Source: an uncultured cyanobacterium (GTDB lineage: Bacteria > Cyanobacteriota > Cyanobacteriia > Cyanobacteriales > Nostocaceae). Taken from it: DNA of 64,000 bases. The notes under the pieces were generated by a model. The model was not told the origin of the DNA and ran no database searches. It saw only the letters and a list, made by a program, of their open reading frames with translations. A program made the translations under genes and the position numbers. The stretch lies in NCBI GenBank assembly GCA_903903925.1, contig CAIVAU010000183.1:64069-128068 (forward strand), given 5' to 3'. Positions 8,732 through 16,635 of this stretch are shown here, in pieces; the stretch's first letter is position 1; each line of letters starts with the position of its first letter.

Positions 8732-9487
8732 TTATGTGTTCTGGTAAGCTGTATTAAAGTAAATCGCATCAGCCCAGTGTATGGCTTTGCCTAAACCTGA
8801 AAATGAATGTATTTGTCTCAGTTCAAACCCTTTATTGATTAAAAACTCATGGATATTCCAAAAAGCTGGAGCATTTTCATACATTGGCTTGAAGAGAACC
8901 TCAGTATGAATAATTTTAATAAAACTCAGGCTTTTTTCGCCGCCTTTAAGGATTTCAAGCTCTGAACCTTGACAGTCAAGTTTAAGTAAATCTATAGAGC
9001 TAATATTTTGTTGTGATAACACTTCATCTAGAGTGATTGAATCTACTTCAGTAGAAGTATTTGCCTCACTCAAACCTAGTTTTTTTAAATAATCATTTTC
9101 AATTTTATAAATTGAAGATGCTGCTGTAAACTCATGTTTGTAGAAGTTCGTTTTCCCTGTGTAACTACTAAGAGCTTTATCAATAATTTCAACATTTTTC
9201 TTCTCTTTAAACCGATTCAATAAATGAGGGATAACATTTGGATTTGGTTCAATAGCTATTATGAGGCTAGGATGGAATAAGAAATCAAGAGCAGCACTTA
9301 CATCACCAATATTTGCGCCAACATCAATGATAGTATCACACTCAATAGGAATGAGATTTTGCCATATCATTGCTTCGTAAGCAACTTTCCTATGAGAAAT
9401 TCCATATACTAAATCTACAATTCCGAATTTGATTATTCTTCGCGAAAGAAAGTATAAAAGTTTAATTTTTTTAATTGTGTACATCAT
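8732..9487 (-). CDS. FkbM family methyltransferase
   Basis: 251 residues. SAM-binding motif TIIDVGANIGDVSAALDF (about residues 52-69) is the FkbM signature D-V-G-A-N-x-G. It is followed by IIAIEPNPNVIPHLL with the acidic ribose-binding Glu, and IDLLKLDCQGSELEILKGG with the D-x-x-G-x-E motif characteristic of FkbM enzymes. These O-methylate sugars or polyketides; here a surface glycan is the likely substrate. A second Met directly follows the first, so the true start may be 9484. It lies 11 nt from the acetyltransferase gene upstream and 4 nt from the methyltransferase downstream, so it is part of the operon. Confidence 0.92.
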   Translation of the reverse strand: MMYTIKKIKLLYFLSRRIIKFGIVDLVYGISHRKVAYEAMIWQNLIPIECDTIIDVGANIGDVSAALDFLFHPSLIIAIEPNPNVIPHLLNRFKEKKNVEIIDKALSSYTGKTNFYKHEFTAASSIYKIENDYLKKLGLSEANTSTEVDSITLDEVLSQQNISSIDLLKLDCQGSELEILKGGEKSLSFIKIIHTEVLFKPMYENAPAFWNIHEFLINKGFELRQIHSFSGLGKAIHWADAIYFNTAYQNT

Positions 9488-9498
9488 GAATCTAGTAA

Positions 9499-10005
9499 TT
9501 AATTATTTACGTTGTTTGGTAACCTACTCCTGAGTAGACGGGCTGGAACACCAGCAACAATTGTATTTGCATCAACATTTTTAGTAACGACAGCACCAGC
9601 AGCAACAATTGCGCTATTTCCGATTTGAACACCAGGTAGAATAGTAGCATGCGAACCAATCCAGACATTTTTGCCGATGATGATCGGTTTGGCAATCAGG
9701 CTCTCAGAAAATAGAGATGCATTTGTGTCATGAGTTAAGGAGGTAATAGCAACATGACTTGCAATAAGAGTATCATCACCAATTTCTACACTTCCTTGTC
9801 CCCATATATGGACAAAAGCTGCTATAGAAACTCGATGTCCAATTTTAACCTGATCGGCTCCCTCAATACAGATTGGTATCTGAAAGCTAACATTTTTCCC
9901 ACAACTAGCTAAACTTCTACGAATTCTCTGCTGTATGTATTGAGTAGATAAATTTTGTAATCGACCTAGTAGTGAGAATATAAGAGACGATAAATAAGTA
10001 CTCAT
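9499..10005 (-). CDS. Hexapeptide-repeat (left-handed beta helix) acetyltransferase
   Basis: 168 residues from MSTYLSSLIF. I place the start here because the longer frame (to 10053) would overlap the ABC ATPase gene by 38 nt. From residue 45 on, short I/V-G-x-x repeats wind the left-handed beta helix: VKIGHRVSIAAFVHIWGQGS, VEIGDDTLIAS, IIIGKNVWIGSHATILPGVQ and IGNSAIVAAGAVVTKNVDAN. The His in SLTHDT is at the position of the catalytic His of the maltose/galactoside O-acetyltransferase (WcaF/MaA) group. It probably transfers acetyl from acetyl-CoA to a sugar of the surface polysaccharide. C-terminal IVAGVPARLLRSR closes the family pattern. Confidence 0.9.
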   Translation of the reverse strand: MSTYLSSLIFSLLGRLQNLSTQYIQQRIRRSLASCGKNVSFQIPICIEGADQVKIGHRVSIAAFVHIWGQGSVEIGDDTLIASHVAITSLTHDTNASLFSESLIAKPIIIGKNVWIGSHATILPGVQIGNSAIVAAGAVVTKNVDANTIVAGVPARLLRSRLPNNVNN

Positions 10006-10015
10006 TGTCCAAAGA

Positions 10016-11284
10016 TTAAACACATATATTAAGTGATTCGTTTTGCCAATCACCTAGTAGGGTTAGCTTTCCCAAGCGATGATCATATACCCTCCCATCG
10101 TTAAACGATGACTCTACATAGAAGAATTCTGCATTTTCTATCCAATCAACGAATTGTCTTGAATTATCCAAAATTCCTGCCGAAAGCATATATTTTCCTG
10201 GCACAAGATGGTTTTTAAATGTTAAAACAACTCTGCCTTCTTTTAAAGAAGGTATGGTAAATCCACCAGAATCTCTTTGAAATAAACTAGCCTGAACTTC
10301 TCCATCTAACGAATAGATTAATAAGAAAAATTCTAGGTGATTTATAGCTTCATTGATTATGTAATCAAAAGCAACTTTTATAGGTTCAAAAATAGAAACT
10401 ACGCACTCAGAATCTACGCTATCATTTAAAGTCATTTTTTGAATTTCTGCTCTACCATCCCCTTTAATATGTCTATATGCTCCAGCACTGTTAGAATCTT
10501 TTGATAGACTCTCTTGCATATATTGAGATATTGCTTCACTTGGAGAACCAGAATAAACTACAGAGCCATGAGCTAATAAACAAGCTCTTGTGCATAGCTG
10601 CCTAACTGTAGACATGTTGTGACTCACAAACAAAACAGTTCTTCCCTCTTTTCCCACATCCTCCATTTTCCCTAAACACTTCTTCTGAAATTGGGCATCC
10701 CCCACCGCTAATACTTCATCCACTACCAAAATTTCAGGCTCCAAATGCGCCGCAACCGCAAACGCCAACCTCACATACATCCCCGATGAATACCGCTTCA
10801 CTGGCGTATCTAAGAACTTCTCAACCTCAGCAAATGCCACCATCTCATCAAACTTCTTCTTAATCTCCACCCTACTCATTCCCAGAATCGCACCATTGAG
10901 GTAGATATTCTCCCTCCCAGTCAACTCTGGATGGAACCCTGTACCTACCTCCAACAAACTAGCAACCCGTCCCTGAATCCGAACTCTCCCTGTCGTTGGT
11001 TCTGTAATCCGACTCAAAATCTTCAGTAGTGTAGACTTCCCCGCACCATTGCGCCCAATAATCCCAACCCGATCGCCCTGTTTAATCTCAAACGATACAT
11101 CCTTCAGCGCCCAGAATTCTTCCTGAGAATTTTGGCTTTTGGATTTTTGTTTTCGGAATGGGTTCAGCAAAGCCTGAGCCCGATTAGCAATGACATCTCG
11201 CAGTGCTGTGTAGCGTTCTGGCTGTTGATGAGCAATAACGTATTTCTTACTTAAGTTTTCAACTCGGATGACAGTATCAGACAT
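10016..11284 (-). CDS. Polysaccharide/O-antigen ABC transporter ATPase (Wzt/KpsT-type with C-terminal carbohydrate-binding domain)
   Basis: 422 residues. Residues 1-250 are an ABC ATPase: Walker A GIIGRNGAGKSTLLKIL, signature YSSGMYVRLAFAVAAH, Walker B EILVVDEVLAVGD, then the H-loop LFVSHNMSTVRQLC. The spacing and the ENIYLNGAILGM segment are those of the Wzt/TagH/KpsT exporters. Residues about 290-420 form a beta-rich tail (IFEPIKVAFDYIINEA, LVPGKYMLSAGILD) like the Wzt C-terminal domain that reads the glycan end. It would pair with an ABC-2 permease that is not in the window, presumably elsewhere in the genome. The partner glycan is likely made by the neighbouring genes. The first 600 nt are GC-richer than the C-terminal part, consistent with domain shuffling. 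Confidence 0.93.
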   Translation of the reverse strand: MSDTVIRVENLSKKYVIAHQQPERYTALRDVIANRAQALLNPFRKQKSKSQNSQEEFWALKDVSFEIKQGDRVGIIGRNGAGKSTLLKILSRITEPTTGRVRIQGRVASLLEVGTGFHPELTGRENIYLNGAILGMSRVEIKKKFDEMVAFAEVEKFLDTPVKRYSSGMYVRLAFAVAAHLEPEILVVDEVLAVGDAQFQKKCLGKMEDVGKEGRTVLFVSHNMSTVRQLCTRACLLAHGSVVYSGSPSEAISQYMQESLSKDSNSAGAYRHIKGDGRAEIQKMTLNDSVDSECVVSIFEPIKVAFDYIINEAINHLEFFLLIYSLDGEVQASLFQRDSGGFTIPSLKEGRVVLTFKNHLVPGKYMLSAGILDNSRQFVDWIENAEFFYVESSFNDGRVYDHRLGKLTLLGDWQNESLNICV

Positions 11285-11291
11285 TGACTAT

Positions 11292-11489
11292 TCACTTTGG
11301 GATATTGTTTTTGTTAGTAAATACACTGCACATAGGCGTTGTCACACGTTTACTTTGATACTCTATAAATTCGGGATTGTCCAGTCCTGAGTTGCTAGTA
11401 TCCATCAATAAGTCCCTAACCCTTTCAGAGAGCTTTTCTGGAGTTCCTGCTGACCAAATAAGTACGTGAGTATCTAATAGGAGTTTCAC
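11292..11489 (-). pseudogene. Truncated VapC-like PIN-domain toxin
   Basis: 65-residue frame starting MKLLLDTHVLIWSAGTPEKL. This is the N-terminus of a PIN-domain ribonuclease with its first catalytic Asp in LLDTH. Homology ends at about residue 33. The rest (SGLDNPEFIEYQSK and beyond) belongs to a 40-bp sequence that recurs at 12219-12258. The other PIN acidic residues are absent, so the toxin is inactive. It starts 4 nt after the antitoxin stop, the usual order of a VapBC-type pair. Confidence 0.7.
11351..11390. repeat. 40-bp repeat, copy 1 (inside the truncated PIN gene)
   Basis: This 40-nt stretch matches 12219-12258 in 36 of 40 positions in the same orientation. Read on the minus strand both copies stay open and give similar peptides (GLDNPEFIEYQSK here, GLDNLKFIEYQGK in copy 2), as if derived from a coding sequence. 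It marks the point where the PIN toxin loses its homology. Confidence 0.65.
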
Positions 11490-11492
11490 TCA

Positions 11493-11717
11493 CTATCCAC
11501 CTGTCCAAAATTCATCTGGCAAAGGGTCATTAAAGTCATCGCTGATCCAAATTTTCCCTCTGTTCAGACCCAGTAAGCGTTTTTGCGCTGGCTGCTCATT
11601 GCTATACTTTTGTGTTAGAAATTCAACAAAATCTAGCACCTGTTGCTGCTGTTCTGATGGGAGATCTTGCAGTTTCGTAATGAATGCCTTAGTTACGTCG
11701 GCTGTCTGGATACTCAT
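11493..11717 (-). CDS. Antitoxin-like small protein (DUF2281/VapB type)
   Basis: 74 residues. KLQDLPSEQQQQVLDFVEFL followed by LGLNRGKIWISDDFNDPLPDEFW is the pattern of the DUF2281 antitoxins that pair with PIN toxins: an amphipathic helix at the N-terminus, and a C-terminal tail ending in acidic and tryptophan residues that plugs the toxin. The gene is complete with ATG and stop. The downstream toxin is a stub, so this is now an orphan antitoxin. It may still bind its own promoter or other PIN toxins. An A/G-rich stretch (GGAGGAAG) directly before the ATG is a strong ribosome-binding site. Confidence 0.8.
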   Translation of the reverse strand: MSIQTADVTKAFITKLQDLPSEQQQQVLDFVEFLTQKYSNEQPAQKRLLGLNRGKIWISDDFNDPLPDEFWTGG

Positions 11718-11884
11718 TTCTTCCTCCTGCTAACTAGCTATCTTCAATATATTCCATATATTCCATTCAAACTCTACATTGTTCAATGCGATCGCCCACC
11801 CCAATTTCTCGCTGCTTTACCCATCGCTTTCAGTTCTGGTAGATACCCTGCACAGAAGGTTGCGCAGCATTACATCTGTTGTTC

Positions 11885-12172
11885 TTAGCTGGAAAATTGT
11901 GGCACAAATGAGCAATTATTCAGTAGATTGGCGAGAGTTGTAAATAGCACCCTAACTAAAGCGAGGTAAAGATCCCAGCCATCGATATACAGGCTCGAAC
12001 CTCCAATCAAAATCCAAAAGCGAAATTCATTCATTCGCTTATGGCGTATTGGGATGTCGCACCAAGCTAAGAAATAGAGTGACTCCCAGTAGCACCATAA
12101 GTCTTTCCAAAACTGGTTATCCAGTTGCTCAATCCGGGTAAAACTTGCTAACTACTTTATTTCAGTATTCAC
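11885..12172 (-). pseudogene. Membrane-protein-like gene fragment with early stop
   Basis: Minus-strand frame from GTG (12170-12172): six codons, then TAG, and then an open run to TAA at 11885. The part after the TAG reads WKDLWCYWESLYFLAWCD, then FRFWILIGGSSLYI, then WDLYLALVRVLFT. It is aromatic and hydrophobic like a membrane protein. No ribosome-binding site precedes the GTG. I cannot name a family. The rest of the 11.9-12.46 kb interval shows no convincing gene. Confidence 0.3.
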
Positions 12173-12218
12173 ACTTACATGAAGTCGCAAGCTGTTAGCA
12201 AATTTGGGAACCGATATT

Positions 12219-12258
12219 TACCTTGATACTCGATAAATTTGAGATTGTCCAGTCCTGA
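12219..12258. repeat. 40-bp repeat, copy 2
   Basis: Second copy of the sequence at 11351-11390 (36 of 40 identical). On the minus strand it runs on as GKYRFPNLLTACDFM and then a stop, so here the coding-like frame continues further than in copy 1. It lies in otherwise gene-free sequence. Confidence 0.6.
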
Positions 12259-12459
12259 TTTAATGTTATTTCTGATCGGGTATTGGTAAAAAACTACTAA
12301 GCTCCCATTGCTATAAACACAAAAATTGGGTAGAATGCACCTTCTAGGGATAACTGTACTAAAGTGTCAAATCGTATTACTCAAAACTTTTACTCATCTT
12401 CTTAGTATTAAATGCGATTAAAATGATTGCAAATGCACAGAACCAGCCGTTTAACCCAC

Positions 12460-13767
12460 CTACAAGATAGCTTGCCGCAACACTTCAAAATATTGTTGGG
12501 AAATGACTTCAGGTGTGAAATTTAACTGTGAATACTGACGTGCAGCTTTACCCATGCGCTCTGCTAGGCGGCGATCGCGACTCAGCAGGCGAATAAACTC
12601 CGCTAACTCGTAACTATCTGCATTCTCAAATGTCTGACCACAGTTGGCATCTGTAATCAGATGTCTCAGGTATGAATGCTGTGGACAAATAACAGCCACT
12701 GGTCTTCCACTCGCCAAAGCTGGATAAAGTTTGCTGGGAGCAACTAGACTCTCCATTCCAGCATCAACACTTACTAAGGACAAATCACAGGCTGTCAGGG
12801 AATAAGGCAGCACCTGTTTGTTTTGATACGGAAGAAATAGAAAATTTTTGAGTCCTAATCGATTCACCTCCTCCATCAGTTCTTGACGCTTAGCTCCACC
12901 TCCAATACACACGAACTGGATTGGCTCGTCTTGCAAGTATTTAGCCGCTTCTAATATTGTGTATATATCATGACATCGACCCATGTTGCCTGAGTATAAC
13001 ACTGTAAATTGATTGACAATATTGTACTTTTGAGCAAACCAGTTATCCTCTTTGGCAATTGGCACAATCCATTCGGGATCTGCCCAACTGTGAATCACAG
13101 AAATCTTATCAGCTACCTCCGGACAATTCGCCATCACCTGTCGCTTCATCGCAGGACTGGGAACCACAATTCCCTGAGCTTTGCGCAACACCTGTTTATT
13201 GACAGCCTGCCAAAATTGAGCTAGCAAGTGGTGTTTTGGTAAGACCCCTAAGGCGATCGCAATATCTGGATAAAGGTCATAGAGGATGCAAACGTAACTT
13301 ATGCCAAAAAAGATATGTGCTAGATATCCTAAAATTGGCAGAAAAGGAGGAGCCGTAGTCACTAACACGACGTTGCGACGACGAACAGCCCTCAGCAAGT
13401 AGAGTGCAGCACGCAAGGTGAATAGAATACCGTTGATCGCTTTACCGCGAATTCGCTGCGGCCAAAGTTGGGCTATACGCGATCGCTTAATTTGCACCCT
13501 CCCAAACCGTTCAACTGCTGGCGCACAAGGAGCTTGAAAGGCGTAGCTTGGTTGACTGGTAAACACCTCAACGTCTACGCCTTGCTGCTCTAAATGTCTC
13601 ACAAGTTCCTCAATCAGCTGTCCTGTCGCGGCATAGTCTGGAGGGAAAAACTGAGTGATGACGGACAATTTAATCAACTGTCCTATGCCGAAAAATTCGT
13701 GCTTTACAATTTGTAAATTTTCATATTTGTTATACACTAATTGCCTTAGCCGTTCAGCGTATTTCAC
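12460..13767 (-). CDS. GT4 family glycosyltransferase (WcaI-like)
   Basis: 435 residues. The catalytic core starts at about residue 33, IKLSVITQFFPPDYAATGQL, the typical opening of WcaI-type colanic-acid-like GT4 enzymes. GVDVEVFTSQPSYAF follows, and in the C-terminal domain NQFTVLYSGNMGRCHDIYTI, FVCIGGGAKRQELMEEV, then LSLVSVDAGMESLVAPSKLY with the donor-binding Glu, and ALASGRPVAVI. The first 32 residues (MKYAERLRQLVYNKY and onward) precede the family's usual start. The codon at the family start is ATT, so a non-ATG start or an N-terminal extension is possible. Transcribed apart from the main cluster but toward it. Confidence 0.88.
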   Translation of the reverse strand: MKYAERLRQLVYNKYENLQIVKHEFFGIGQLIKLSVITQFFPPDYAATGQLIEELVRHLEQQGVDVEVFTSQPSYAFQAPCAPAVERFGRVQIKRSRIAQLWPQRIRGKAINGILFTLRAALYLLRAVRRRNVVLVTTAPPFLPILGYLAHIFFGISYVCILYDLYPDIAIALGVLPKHHLLAQFWQAVNKQVLRKAQGIVVPSPAMKRQVMANCPEVADKISVIHSWADPEWIVPIAKEDNWFAQKYNIVNQFTVLYSGNMGRCHDIYTILEAAKYLQDEPIQFVCIGGGAKRQELMEEVNRLGLKNFLFLPYQNKQVLPYSLTACDLSLVSVDAGMESLVAPSKLYPALASGRPVAVICPQHSYLRHLITDANCGQTFENADSYELAEFIRLLSRDRRLAERMGKAARQYSQLNFTPEVISQQYFEVLRQAIL

Positions 13768-14200
13768 GTATTATCTGCTCCTATGTCAACTTTGTAACCC
13801 CTAGCTGAGCTTAGACTGCCCACAAAATCTTAATTAGTAACACTAAAATGTAAAGTTTTTGTGTGACGGACTTTGTGTTTTAGCCGCGACTTTATAAAGT
13901 TTTTTAAATCAATCAAATCCTCTATCTAGTGGAAAGCAAACATTTATTTACATCTACTGGATATAGAATTATTTTGTACTTACGTACACCCCTCTCACTT
14001 TATATTCAAACCAGTGAATTTACTGAAGTCTCTAAACAACTACCAAGGTTAGAATCGACCATAAAATTACTGCTTTACTCTCACCTCTAGCCAAATCGTG
14101 TAATACCGAAGCTGAACCCCTAGATTCCTACTCTAGTCGAAACCTACTGGATTCAAGCTTTTCTTCAAATCCAGCCTGAATTATTACCAAGTACGAATAT
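13768..14200. promoter_or_regulatory. Divergent intergenic region between two polysaccharide genes
   Basis: 433 nt with no credible coding frame, lying between the minus-strand GT4 gene and the plus-strand BY-kinase gene, so promoters for both must be here. It is AT-rich with several TATAAT-like hexamers (for example around 13997 and 14195), but I cannot assign start sites. No operator-like palindrome stood out. Confidence 0.4.
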
Positions 14201-16420
14201 ATGATGGATACTTCTGCCTTAAAAACCTCATCTCAAAACGGAAATAATAACAACGGGAATAGGATCTATCTAACTCCGTCATCGATTCAACCTCAATTTC
14301 TACCCAGGTTAGAAGGGCAAGAAGATGATTGGAATTTGGTTCAAGTCTTAGGTATTGCCAAGCGACGAATACTAGTCATTGCAGGGGTTGCGATTGTCGT
14401 TATGGCTGCCGTCGTAGCTATAACGCTAAAGCAAAAACCAGTCTATGAAGCTAAATTCAGAATATTAGTAGAACCTGTCAACAGTGATGACAGCAAACTA
14501 TCGAAAATTACCTCTGGTACAGAGGGCAAGGTAGATAAGTCTAGTCTAGATTACGAAACTCAGATTCAGGTTCTTAAAAGCCCTGAACTGATGACAAGCA
14601 TTGTGAAGGAGTTACAGGTTTCCTATCCAGAAATTAACTATAATTCCCTTGTCGATTCTCTGACTATTACTCGCTTGGGTGAGACCAAGATCATAGAAAT
14701 TCGCTATCGAAGTTACGATCCAGTAAAAATTAAAGTTGTATTAGATCAACTTTCTCAGGCTTATTTAAAGTACAGCTTAGAAGATCGGCAAACTAATCTG
14801 CGCCAAGGGATTCAATTTGTCGAAAAACAACTGCCACCTTTACAGAAGCGAGTTGATGGCATCCAGCAACAAGTGCAACTCTTCCGACAACAGTATAATT
14901 TGACTGATCCAGACGCTCAGGCAAAGCAAATTTCCGATCAAGTCAGGCTTTTGGCCGATCAACGATTAGCAATTAATCAGCAGTTGGCGAAAGCTAAATC
15001 CATTTTTACTAGTCTACAGGAAAGAGAAGGAGCACAAGCAGCATTCCAGGAAGCACCAATATATCAGCAGTTAGTGACACAACTGCGTCAATTGGAAAGT
15101 CAGATAGCCTACGAATCAACGCGTTTCCAGGATGATAGCCCACCCATACAAAATTTGCTGGAGAAGCGGGAAAGGTTGTTGCCTTTAGTCCGTAAAGAAG
15201 CCCAACGAGCTTGGACAATTAAAATTACTGAAGTGGCGAATGAAATTCAGACCTTGGACTCTCAAAGTCAAGTCCTAGGTCAATACGAAAAGAGAGTTCA
15301 TCAAGAAGTTGAGCAATTGCCAGTTTTAGCTCGGGAATACACCGAATTACAGCGAAATTTACAGGTAGCAACCGAAAGTCTAAATCATTTTCTCACCACC
15401 CGTGAAACTCTGCAAATCGAGATAGCTCAAACACAAGTTCCCTGGCAGTTAGTTCAAGCACCAACTCAGCCTGAAGCCCCTGTATCACCCGATATTAATC
15501 GTAATTTGGTTTTGGGATTCGTCGCCAGTACACTCTTAGGAATTAGCAGCGCATTACTAGCCGAAAAGCTCGACAATACATACCATACCGTCGATGCCTT
15601 TAAGGAGAAGCTCAAACTCCCTCTGTTAGGCACTCTTCCATTTGAAAAGCAACTGTCAAGCATTCAAAACCCCGCAGTTGCAGAAAAAACTCCCACAGCA
15701 AAATTGACAAATTTATCTTCTGAAGAGAGTTCTGGCTCGGTTGCTCTGGTTGATCGTGTATCCAAACTTGTTAAAGACTACGGTCACTATGAATCTTCAA
15801 AATTTCTGGAAGCCTTTCGCGTACTGCATACGAATATTCAACTACTCAGTTCCGATCAACCGATTCGCTCCATAGTCATTAGTTCTGCTTCGCCTGCGGA
15901 AGGTAAGTCTACGATCGCATTTAACCTAGCTCAAACCGCTTGTGCTATGGGACAACGAGTCCTACTTGTGGATGCTGATCTGCGCCGACCTCAGATTCAT
16001 TGTTTGTCAGATTTAAATAATCTGTGGGGATTGAGCAGTGTCATTTCTGGAAATATGGCAGTGGAGACAGTAACCCGGCAAATGCCTTCTATCTCCGAAT
16101 TATCGATTATCACGGCTGGCCCTATTCCACCTGACCCAACAAAATTGCTCTCATCCCAAAAAATGAAGCAACTGATGGCAGATTTCCATGAAGCTTTTGA
16201 TTTAGTCATTTATGATGCCCCTCCCTTGGTGGGATTAGCTGATGCCAGCTTGCTAGCTTCTCATACTGATGGTGTTGTGCTTGTAGCCAGAATGCACAAA
16301 ACAGACCGATCAAGGCTGGCACAAGCTGTAGAGAGCCTGAAAATGACCAGAGGTAATATCTTAGGTATGGTTCTCAACTGCCATAAAGGTAACTCTCTGG
16401 GTTATTACAATTATCAATGA
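14201..16420 (+). CDS. Polysaccharide co-polymerase/tyrosine autokinase (Wzc/BY-kinase type)
   Basis: 739 residues. Residues 47-75 form the first membrane span after a short cytoplasmic tail. The periplasmic Wzz domain follows, with long coiled-coil helices (about 150-400; VEKQLPPLQKRVDGIQQQVQ). A second span lies near 433-455 after the proline-rich PTQPEAPVSPDINR. The cytoplasmic BY-kinase has Walker A SSASPAEGKSTIAFNLA (about 565), Walker A-prime VLLVDADLRRPQIH and Walker B FDLVIYDAPPLVGLAD. The tail ends YYNYQ, a short Tyr cluster where these kinases autophosphorylate. It controls chain length and export of exopolysaccharide, in line with the adjacent cluster. Start may be M2 (14204). Confidence 0.93.
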   Translation: MMDTSALKTSSQNGNNNNGNRIYLTPSSIQPQFLPRLEGQEDDWNLVQVLGIAKRRILVIAGVAIVVMAAVVAITLKQKPVYEAKFRILVEPVNSDDSKLSKITSGTEGKVDKSSLDYETQIQVLKSPELMTSIVKELQVSYPEINYNSLVDSLTITRLGETKIIEIRYRSYDPVKIKVVLDQLSQAYLKYSLEDRQTNLRQGIQFVEKQLPPLQKRVDGIQQQVQLFRQQYNLTDPDAQAKQISDQVRLLADQRLAINQQLAKAKSIFTSLQEREGAQAAFQEAPIYQQLVTQLRQLESQIAYESTRFQDDSPPIQNLLEKRERLLPLVRKEAQRAWTIKITEVANEIQTLDSQSQVLGQYEKRVHQEVEQLPVLAREYTELQRNLQVATESLNHFLTTRETLQIEIAQTQVPWQLVQAPTQPEAPVSPDINRNLVLGFVASTLLGISSALLAEKLDNTYHTVDAFKEKLKLPLLGTLPFEKQLSSIQNPAVAEKTPTAKLTNLSSEESSGSVALVDRVSKLVKDYGHYESSKFLEAFRVLHTNIQLLSSDQPIRSIVISSASPAEGKSTIAFNLAQTACAMGQRVLLVDADLRRPQIHCLSDLNNLWGLSSVISGNMAVETVTRQMPSISELSIITAGPIPPDPTKLLSSQKMKQLMADFHEAFDLVIYDAPPLVGLADASLLASHTDGVVLVARMHKTDRSRLAQAVESLKMTRGNILGMVLNCHKGNSLGYYNYQ

Positions 16421-16423
16421 ATT

Positions 16424-16612
<189 letters not shown>

Positions 16613-16635
16613 GTTTCAACTGTTATTTTGTGAAC

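Noticed and set aside
11980..12010. tRNA T-arm-like GGTTCGAGCC on the minus strand
   Set aside because: The flanking bases do not pair to form a T-stem, and no acceptor or anticodon stem is found. It lies in a membrane-protein-like open frame.
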